Source: an uncultured Pirellula sp. (GTDB lineage Bacteria > Planctomycetota > Planctomycetia > Pirellulales > Pirellulaceae). From it: a stretch of 5,786 nucleotides of DNA. Shown here piece after piece: positions 1 to 5,786 of this stretch (position 1 is the stretch's first letter; every line of letters begins with the position of its first letter). The stretch covers positions 1 to 5,786 of the forward strand of contig CAILTZ010000045.1 of the NCBI GenBank assembly GCA_903837255.1, in the 5' to 3' direction. Under the pieces are notes generated by a model. The model made no database searches, was not told the DNA's origin, and worked only from the letters and a program-made list of their open reading frames with translations. The position numbers were made by a program, and so were the translations under genes.

Positions 1-2547
1 GTTCCGCTGCGGACGCTGTATCTCCAGTGCGGGAACTCGCACGATGGTTTGCTGGGTCAAGAGGACTTGATCCGTGAGCGATCCGATCGGCAATTGCACC
101 TCGTAAGTCCCGGTCTTCCTGGTGACGTATTGCCCGACGTAAACACCCGCTTGGGTTGGATCAGCAAGCGGCATGAGTTTGAGCGTTGTCGATCGTCCCC
201 CGGGCTCGATGAGTTTTGCTACAGCTTCGTTTTGAATCAAAGGCTGGAACTGTGCGTCTTTGAGGACCGCACGGACCATGACCTGCTCTCCGACAATGGC
301 TTGCTCTTTGTCTACCAGCAACATTCCACGATCGGAATCCCGCAGCAATCGACCGTGGCCTGCCCACCGCACCAGTTTGGTGTAATAGGTATCGAAGTAC
401 TTTTCGCCGACTTCGCGCATTCGCCAGAGCTCACCACCACCTTGGAAGACCACTCGGCCGCTGCCATAAAACTGGGTGGCTAAGTAAATGGGTGGAGCGC
501 TGTTGACGAAGGTGGTTGGATCGGAGAACGTCAGCAGGACGCTCGCCGCAGGCTTGGGCTCGTAACAACCGAAGAAGCTATAGACACCTCGGAAACGCTC
601 CCAAGCGTTTTGGCTCTCTTGGACCGACGAGCCGACTTGTAAGAAGTCGGTAGCCAGAGCGTTGGAGGCGACGGTAAGCGGCCAAGCGGTTTCGGATTCA
701 AAGCGGCCGATCGAGACTAGCCTAGCGCCGCGTGTGTTCATGATCACCGGTACCATCCCACGAAGGATCTCTGCGTTGCGATTGGTATTGCCACCGCTGC
801 CGGCCCACTTGGGAGTTGCCACTGGTCCAGCGATGACGATCAGCCCACCGGCTTGCTGGGATACCCAGCTTTCCAACGTATCGATCTGATCCCCGGTTAG
901 TTTGGTCCAATCCGCATCGAAAGCGATGACCGCATCGTACTTGGTCATCTCGGCCATCGTCTTTGGAAATTCGGTCAAGAGCTGCTTGGCCTCTTGCGAG
1001 ACCCCAGGCCCACTGGATTGCAAATAGACGTGGGACTGGACCGTGGGTTCTCTAAACAATAGATTTCGCACGAATTGATATTCGCGGGTGGGTCCACCGG
1101 CTAGGATCAGGATTGTCGAGTTGGGTTCAACGACCCGGACCTCGGTCTCGAATTGATTGTCGGCGGTATTCGAATCGCTTGTTGGGGCAAGGATTTTCAG
1201 CTCATAGATCCATGGGCCGACATCGCGTGGAGTGACGTCAAAAGACAAATTCGTGATCGCTTCGTCACCTTCGAGCGTCAGTGTTCGTTCCTCTTCGATT
1301 GTCGGGCCGACGGTTGAACTACCTCCCGGGCGACGACGAAGTTGAATAGGGACTTGCACGCCGAGCATCCCGGAGGCTTGTACAAGGGCTGTGATCCGGA
1401 AACGGTCTCCGGGAAACACCCGTTTTGGGGCTTCGATGTCGAGCACTTTGACGTTCAATGGGTTCTTGTCGGTGCCCAGGCCCACAGGATGGATCCGTAC
1501 TTCTTGGCGTGCCGCAAGCGAAACAACGTTTTGGGGGTCGACCCCGGCGTTGCTTCGACCATCGGTAAGTAGCAGCACGGCAGCCAGAGTCGAGCTTTGC
1601 TCTTGTTCGAGGACGGATTGGAGCGCATCTCCGATGCGAGATTCCGTGCCGGTGGCAGACAGAACCGTTTCCCAAGCGACCTCCGAGGGACTTTGGGGTT
1701 TCTCCTTGGGCCCTTGTGGTTGGACCTCGTCGGATTGGATCGACGCGAGGGCCTCATTCGACCAGAGGGATTGCCACGGGATGGTTTCGGCTCGGAGGAT
1801 GGCTGTGGCGATGACCACAAACCCGCTGATGGCCGAGACGACGCCCAGCAAGATGCAGTAGGAGAGGAATTTCTTGGTGTTACCCATCGCGCGAGCTAGC
1901 AGCGAGGCGACCATCAGCACGATCCCGAGGATCGTCAAAGCGGTTCCGAGCCAAGCGGTAACTCGTAGCAAGCCGAGCAGTTCCTCGCGTGCGGATAGTG
2001 AGCCGCTGCGCAGGGTGGTTTCTATAGGTTTTTGAAACGATGCTACGACGCTTGGCCGGGTGCCTTGATCAAAACGATAAACGGTCGTGTCATGTTCCTT
2101 TTGAAGTTTCTCGAGCACTCCGGATTGGGCCAGGAACTTTTGCACGGCGGCGATGCGGCTCGGACCGGTGGACTCACGGCCGGGATTTTCTTCCAGGGGC
2201 ATGGTCATGCTTAAGCTCGTGTCGACCATGACCGCGACCTTCGAGGGCCGAACATCTCGGCGTTCGCTGCGTTTTTGGAGGTCCATGAAGAAGATCAGGA
2301 TCCCGAGCAGGGCGGTTAGTCGCAGGATCAGCAGTGCATAGCCGAGCGATTTGGGGAGCTCCTCCCAATCCTTGCGGTACCAGTAGACGACCCAGCTGAT
2401 GATGGCCGCCAGGCACAAGACCAAGAGGAACCAATGGTGCCACTGGTCGAGTTGTTCGAGCCTCATCCACTGGTAGTAGACGCGCACGTCCTGCTGGGCC
2501 AGCGGCCATGGGCTATTTCGATTGGTCCAACTCGTTAGTAAATCCAT
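1..2547 (-). CDS. VWA membrane protein with Ig-like and glutamine-amidotransferase-like domains, 3' end missing
   Basis: I translated this frame by hand: 849 codons with no stop from the ATG at 2547 to position 1, so the C-terminus is cut by the edge. Two helices (about 40-57 and 69-88) precede a VWA domain starting at about 103 with DTSLS (D109, S111, S113). The fold is interrupted by two more helices (about 192-218 and 227-250) and a hydrophilic linker. It then resumes at about 288 with GTESRIGDAL (likely Thr301) and LLLTDG (D329). An Ig-like beta segment (about 365-472) follows, then a glutamine-amidotransferase-like domain (about 476-730) with GPTREYQFVRNLLFRE, YDAVIAFDADW, GGLIVIAGP and FYGSGRVVFQGGGELWRM, and a second Ig-like segment (about 740-840). 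The Cys residues (45, 231, 661) do not sit at the catalytic turn. These phrases match a large planctomycetal family I recall, whose members run roughly 80 residues further to a final helix, so only the C-terminal anchor is probably missing. An alternative start at Met28 would lose little, but has no better ribosome-binding site. Its role is probably as a membrane partner of the MoxR/DUF58 system; the substrate is unknown. Confidence 0.9.
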   Translation of the reverse strand, partial: MDLLTSWTNRNSPWPLAQQDVRVYYQWMRLEQLDQWHHWFLLVLCLAAIISWVVYWYRKDWEELPKSLGYALLILRLTALLGILIFFMDLQKRSERRDVRPSKVAVMVDTSLSMTMPLEENPGRESTGPSRIAAVQKFLAQSGVLEKLQKEHDTTVYRFDQGTRPSVVASFQKPIETTLRSGSLSAREELLGLLRVTAWLGTALTILGIVLMVASLLARAMGNTKKFLSYCILLGVVSAISGFVVIATAILRAETIPWQSLWSNEALASIQSDEVQPQGPKEKPQSPSEVAWETVLSATGTESRIGDALQSVLEQEQSSTLAAVLLLTDGRSNAGVDPQNVVSLAARQEVRIHPVGLGTDKNPLNVKVLDIEAPKRVFPGDRFRITALVQASGMLGVQVPIQLRRRPGGSSTVGPTIEEERTLTLEGDEAITNLSFDVTPRDVGPWIYELKILAPTSDSNTADNQFETEVRVVEPNSTILILAGGPTREYQFVRNLLFREPTVQSHVYLQSSGPGVSQEAKQLLTEFPKTMAEMTKYDAVIAFDADWTKLTGDQIDTLESWVSQQAGGLIVIAGPVATPKWAGSGGNTNRNAEILRGMVPVIMNTRGARLVSIGRFESETAWPLTVASNALATDFLQVGSSVQESQNAWERFRGVYSFFGCYEPKPAASVLLTFSDPTTFVNSAPPIYLATQFYGSGRVVFQGGGELWRMREVGEKYFDTYYTKLVRWAGHGRLLRDSDRGMLLVDKEQAIVGEQVMVRAVLKDAQFQPLIQNEAVAKLIEPGGRSTTLKLMPLADPTQAGVYVGQYVTRKTGTYEVQLPIGSLTDQVLLTQQTIVRVPALEIQRPQRN

Positions 2548-2565
2548 GCTTAGGATCCGGGTCCG
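2548..2565 (-). other. 18-base junction between the two large membrane-protein genes
   Basis: Only six codons' worth of sequence separates the TAG stop (2568-2566) from the next ATG (2547-2545), and the two genes are in the same reading frame. There is no purine-rich Shine-Dalgarno; the closest is GGAT about 8 bases before the ATG. There is no room for a promoter or terminator, so the two genes are surely co-transcribed. The second is probably translated by re-initiation or through a weak site (inference). Confidence 0.6.
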
Positions 2566-4920
2566 CTACGATCGTTTGGGCAGGTGGTACGAGGTGCTCC
2601 ATGCAAGCCATTGTTCGGCCAGCAGCAAAGCGACCAGCAGGCCCAGCAGGAGCATGTTTCGATTCGAGAGTCCGGCGAGGCTCATTTCGGAGACCCCTGC
2701 CATGGCGCTGCGGTAATTGAATTTCACTCCGGAGAGATTTCTTGCCAGATCCGTTGGTGTTACCCGATCGGTTTCTCCTTCGACGCCAGGGGTATTCCTC
2801 GCAGAGTTTTTGACCTTGGCTTCTCCTTGGATCGAGGTCCCCCACCATTCGAATATTCCGGCGCTGGTCAAGGCTCGGTTGGCATCGCTGGTGACCGATT
2901 CTGGGCTGGACCCATAGTCGGCTCTTAGCGAATTTTCGCCGGAATCTACAGCGTTGATTTGGACCAGCGGTCGGGCACTCCGTGCGCTGGCAGGGGGCAG
3001 GACTAGCCTAGTCTCTGGGAGCATCTCCTGCGATGAAAAGTCCCATCGCAGAGCAGTTCCTGAGGGGCGTGAGGTTTCGGGAAGTTTGAAGCTTGCCAGG
3101 TAGCCGACCATCTTCAGGGCAGCAACAACGAACGTGGGGTCTTGGGGCCAATTGCTCCACCTGCGGTCCAGCGAGGTCAGGGCGACGAGCACGCGGCCGG
3201 AACCCAAAGGATAATCGACCATCAGTGGAGCGCGATTGCGAAGACTCGCTACGGGCTTCCAGAGTTTCTCGGCCCCGGTTTCGAGTTTGGGGTCGATGCC
3301 TACATAGCGTTCGATCCGAACGAACTGGAATGGAGAGTTGCTCAGTCCCAGCAGTGGAGCAAAGATCGGGTGGGGTTCGGCCAGCAGGTCCGGTGTTGCA
3401 TCGCTGGGGTCTTTGGTCAATTCCACTGGCCCAGTGAGTCCAAAGGGTAGCAGGGGCAGCGTGTTCTGGGCTCCGGGGATCGGTTTGGCCCAATTCGCAT
3501 ACCCTCGGAGATAATCGTTCATCGCCACGTCATCGCCGAACCACAGGGCTAGTCCCCCACCCCCGGAGACATACCGATGCAGATTGGCTAGGGCTCGCAG
3601 ATCGAGATTAGGGATCGACTGGAGGATGATGCAAGCGTAGTTATCCAGAGCGATGCTATCGGAATCGCGAAGGTATTCGGGTCGTTCGCGTTGGATCAGC
3701 AGTCCGGTTTTTGCATTGCCACCCGGGTCGAGTGCGGATTCAAAGAAGTACGAGTGTTTGCCACCTGCATCCCCATCGACTAGTAGGACGCGAATGCCTT
3801 CGGCGATATCCAACACGCAGCTAGCTTGGTTGTCGGCCCCGATGGCGTCGGGTGGCAGTTCGGCTTGGACAACATGCGAACCGCTTTTGGGAAAGATGAC
3901 TTGGACGTTGCGTGTCGCAGACTCACCGGGTTCGATTCTTTCGAAAAGCAGTGGAGGCAGATCGGTGACGAGTCCTGAGAAGCGATCCGACGGTTTGGGC
4001 TCTGCGTTTGCGCCGCTGTAATCGACTGCCGTGACGCGGACACTCACGTTGCGAACGGCCGTAGTCCCTTGGTTTCGGACTGTGACGTTGACCATTGTTG
4101 GGACCCCTGCGGCGAGGACTTCTTGGCGGGGTTCGATGTTGGTGATTGTCAGGTTCTCGTGTCGGGTTTCGACGCAGTCGACGAGTTGGATCTCGACCGA
4201 TTCGTTTTGGATTGCCTGGAGCCTTTGGCGGATGGTGATCGGATTGCCCCAATCCTTGGTCCGATAATCGGTCATGACATAGACGATCGATTTTTGGTCT
4301 TCGCTCGATTGAATCAATCGCGAGACAACATCGAGGCTATCGAGCACGCTGGCTTCGATGGATGTCGGTAGGGTGCTATTGATTTTGGAGAGCAGTCCTG
4401 ACGGATCGCTTGGGATGGTTTGCGCAAGAAGATCGGCGACCGAATCGGCTCGAACATCAATGTTTCCGGCGGCCTTGGCAGCCAGTTGGGCTTTGGATGC
4501 ACGAAAGACACTCAGCAGGTGGTTTTGGGAGTCTTGTTTGGCCACCGAGGCGATCGAAGCGATCGCACCGAGTCCATTTTGATAGGCTGATTTGTTGTTC
4601 GCGGTGTCTTGCATCGACGCGCTATCGTCGAGGATCACGTAGTGGTGGACCGTGGTACGGCCCATCCAACTCAACATCTTCGAGTCGGTCAGCCACTGGG
4701 CGAGCATTCCTACAAGCAGCGCCATGGCCAGCATCCGCGATGCGATCAGCAGGGCTTGTTTGAGCCAGACCCAGCGGCGGTTTTTGCGGTAGCTTTCGAG
4801 CAAGAACTCCATGGCTGCCCATGGCGTCCGTTTGTGCCTGACGAGATTGATCAGGTGGATCAGCAGCGGGGCGAGGACCAGCAGAAAGCCCCAAGCCAGG
4901 GGAGAGTAAGCGAATTGCAT
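2566..4920 (-). CDS. BatA-type membrane protein with VWA, CARDB-like and glutamine-amidotransferase-like domains
   Basis: This is a complete 784-residue protein of the BatA kind (N-terminal double-transmembrane module), a membrane-bound VWA partner in MoxR clusters. Residues 1-80 are the BatA module: helix at about 8-27, a basic loop (RHKRTPW, then YRKNRRW), helix at about 54-77. The VWA domain covers about 91-250 with DDSAS (D98, S100, S102), a likely Thr near 186 and Asp218 in YVMTDYR. Residues 256-373 look like a CARDB/Ig-type beta domain (NVTVRNQGTTAVRNVSV). Residues 376-610 resemble a class I glutamine amidotransferase fold (VLLVDGDAG, then YVSGGGGLALWFGDD, then GSGRVLVALTSLD), but no nucleophile cysteine is visible at the expected turn, so it is probably a binding domain. 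A hydrophilic, basic segment of about 140 residues leads to a C-terminal helix at about 755-773. The tail STSYHLPKRS matches how planctomycetal relatives end (recalled). The ATG start is backed by AGAGGT 8 bases upstream. Substrate and partners beyond the neighbours are unknown. Confidence 0.93.
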   Translation of the reverse strand: MQFAYSPLAWGFLLVLAPLLIHLINLVRHKRTPWAAMEFLLESYRKNRRWVWLKQALLIASRMLAMALLVGMLAQWLTDSKMLSWMGRTTVHHYVILDDSASMQDTANNKSAYQNGLGAIASIASVAKQDSQNHLLSVFRASKAQLAAKAAGNIDVRADSVADLLAQTIPSDPSGLLSKINSTLPTSIEASVLDSLDVVSRLIQSSEDQKSIVYVMTDYRTKDWGNPITIRQRLQAIQNESVEIQLVDCVETRHENLTITNIEPRQEVLAAGVPTMVNVTVRNQGTTAVRNVSVRVTAVDYSGANAEPKPSDRFSGLVTDLPPLLFERIEPGESATRNVQVIFPKSGSHVVQAELPPDAIGADNQASCVLDIAEGIRVLLVDGDAGGKHSYFFESALDPGGNAKTGLLIQRERPEYLRDSDSIALDNYACIILQSIPNLDLRALANLHRYVSGGGGLALWFGDDVAMNDYLRGYANWAKPIPGAQNTLPLLPFGLTGPVELTKDPSDATPDLLAEPHPIFAPLLGLSNSPFQFVRIERYVGIDPKLETGAEKLWKPVASLRNRAPLMVDYPLGSGRVLVALTSLDRRWSNWPQDPTFVVAALKMVGYLASFKLPETSRPSGTALRWDFSSQEMLPETRLVLPPASARSARPLVQINAVDSGENSLRADYGSSPESVTSDANRALTSAGIFEWWGTSIQGEAKVKNSARNTPGVEGETDRVTPTDLARNLSGVKFNYRSAMAGVSEMSLAGLSNRNMLLLGLLVALLLAEQWLAWSTSYHLPKRS

Positions 4921-4926
4921 TGCCGA

Positions 4927-5786
4927 TTACCTCTTTCTCATGTGAGCCATGCGGGCGCTCAGGTAAGCTGACAAGGCGGCATCGACCGGACGGCTTGTAC
5001 GCACGAGCTGATAATCGATACGGGCGCTGGCGCAAGCGTGCCGCACCCGATCGAGGAATCGCTGCAGGGACTCCAGGTACCCTTCTCTGAGTGCGCGCGG
5101 GTTGCAGGTCAGTGTGTCGATCGACTCCATCCCCTCGAATCGGGTTGGATCGTTGAATGGGAAATCCAGTTCATCGTCGTCCATGATGTGGAAGACCAGG
5201 ATGTCATGACCGGCGCTGCGAAGAGCGGTCAGTCCTTTGAGGGTTTCTTTTTCGCTACCGAGGAAGTCCGATGCGATGACCATCAAGCTGCGTTTGGGGT
5301 AGGTGTCGTTGATTTCGCGAAAGACTTTCGTCAGGTCGGTCTTATCGGTCACGGGGGATTGTTCGAGGGATCTGTAGATCGATTGCAGATGGCTGCGGCT
5401 TGTGCGCCAGGGGAGTTTGGTGCGGATCTTTTGGTCGAAGACCGTCAGGCCAACGGAGTCTTGCTGACGAAGGCTCATGTAGGCCAAGCAGGCCGCGATC
5501 GTGGCAGCGTAATCAAATTTGTTGAGTGGACCGCGGCCGTAGGCCATGCTGGCCGACGTGTCGACCAGCAGAGTGCACCGCAGGTTGGTGTCTTCTTCGT
5601 ACTGCTTGATGTAGAGTCGGTCTTGGCGACCCCAGACTTTCCAGTCGATGTGGCGCAGGTCGTCGCCGAACTGGTACTCGCGCAGGTCCGCGACGTCGAC
5701 GCCGGTGCCGCGGAACACCGTCCGGTAGTCGCCCTGCAGGCGCCCGTCGAGACGGCGCAGCACCCGCCATTCCAGCCGGCGCAGCA
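4927..5786 (-). CDS. DUF58 family VWA-like protein, 5' end missing
   Basis: This is a DUF58 protein, the soluble member of MoxR/VWA clusters; it probably acts in the cytoplasm as a partner of a MoxR AAA ATPase. The visible part has 285 whole codons and ends at TAA (4929-4927). Counting from the first whole codon (5784-5782), the DUF58 signature GDDLRHIDW is at residues 40-48. The VWA-like fold follows with DTSAS (D75, S77, S79) as the metal site, a likely Thr at 149 in KTDLTKVF, and Asp173 in VIASDF. There is no signal peptide or membrane helix, and the C-terminus is basic. A GTG at 5763-5761 could serve as a start, but the frame stays open upstream with LRRLEWRVLRRLDG, which looks like the conserved family N-terminus, so the true start lies at or beyond the right edge. 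The last two bases could even be part of the start codon. The next gene begins 6 bases downstream, which suggests coupled translation. Codons before about 5632 are much richer in GC than the rest. Family assignment is confident; the biochemical role is not known. Confidence 0.93.
   Translation of the reverse strand, partial: LRRLEWRVLRRLDGRLQGDYRTVFRGTGVDVADLREYQFGDDLRHIDWKVWGRQDRLYIKQYEEDTNLRCTLLVDTSASMAYGRGPLNKFDYAATIAACLAYMSLRQQDSVGLTVFDQKIRTKLPWRTSRSHLQSIYRSLEQSPVTDKTDLTKVFREINDTYPKRSLMVIASDFLGSEKETLKGLTALRSAGHDILVFHIMDDDELDFPFNDPTRFEGMESIDTLTCNPRALREGYLESLQRFLDRVRHACASARIDYQLVRTSRPVDAALSAYLSARMAHMRKR
4929..4934 (-). promoter_or_regulatory. Ribosome-binding site of the BatA-like gene, overlapping the DUF58 stop
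   Basis: On the minus strand AGAGGT lies 8 bases upstream of the ATG at 4920-4918, a good Shine-Dalgarno match and spacing. It shares its last base with the first T of the TAA stop of the DUF58 gene, so ribosomes finishing DUF58 cover this site. This supports the ATG at 4920 as the start and suggests translational coupling (inference). Confidence 0.75.

Noticed and set aside
49..483. Plus-strand open frame of 144 codons
   Set aside because: It is antisense to the C-terminal part of the third protein, whose family motifs (GGELWRM, YYTKLVRW) are coded in this same stretch.
1391..1861. Plus-strand open frame of 156 codons
   Set aside because: It lies wholly antisense to the VWA membrane protein at 2547-1, its product is Ser/Arg/Thr-rich without any recognisable domain, and the minus-strand frame has clear domain motifs.
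2174..2509. Minus-strand open frame of 111 codons, overlapping the N-terminal part of the third gene
   Set aside because: It is in a different frame from the continuous 849-codon frame with helices and the DTSLS motif; its Arg/Pro-rich product is a shadow.
1..2547. Possible frameshift or pseudogene, because no closed frame spans this region
   Set aside because: Hand translation gives an uninterrupted frame from the ATG at 2547 to position 1; it lacks a stop only because the window ends.
715..3011. Eleven-base direct repeat gactagcctag at 715-725 and 3001-3011, containing the usually rare CTAG
   Set aside because: Each copy falls in a coding stretch for R-L-V in a different protein, with no flanking similarity or mobile-element features; probably chance.
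3008..3493. Minus-strand open frame of 161 codons inside the BatA-like gene
   Set aside because: It is a shadow in another frame; the 784-residue frame has coherent domains across the region.

Overview
The window is a coding-dense piece of bacterial chromosome with all genes on the minus strand. It reads as three consecutive genes of one operon, transcribed from the right edge to the left edge. In order they are a DUF58 protein (5' end cut by the right edge), a BatA-type membrane protein with a von Willebrand factor A (VWA) domain, and a second large VWA membrane protein (3' end cut by the left edge). There is no gene-free stretch longer than 18 bases between them. I see no RNA gene, mobile element, CRISPR array or terminator.

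The organism is most likely a planctomycete, probably related to the Pirellulaceae. I base this on remembered family resemblance, not on a search. The third protein has a chain of phrases (DTSLSM near the N-terminus, GPTREYQFVRNLLFRE, GGELWRM, YYTKLVRW, GRLLRDSDRGMLLV) that I associate with a large conserved planctomycetal protein. The second protein ends in the STSYHLP tail seen in the planctomycetal BatA-like partner. GC content is moderate (mid-50s percent), except for the last ~150 bases on the right, which are far richer.

Layout: 5786-4927 (minus) DUF58; a 6-base gap holding only the end of the ribosome-binding region; 4920-2566 (minus) BatA/VWA/CARDB/glutamine-amidotransferase-like protein; an 18-base gap; 2547-1 (minus) VWA/Ig-like/glutamine-amidotransferase-like protein, open through position 1.

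The three products all carry an intact metal-ion-dependent adhesion site (DxSxS) and belong to the MoxR-AAA ATPase/VWA type of gene cluster. In such clusters a cytoplasmic MoxR ATPase works with a DUF58 protein and membrane-anchored VWA proteins, presumably as a chaperone-like or envelope-stress assembly. The MoxR gene would be expected just beyond the right edge. The exact substrate is unknown. The most unusual sequence features are a transmembrane hairpin inserted in the middle of the VWA fold of the third protein, and an abrupt jump in GC content at the 5' end of the DUF58 gene.
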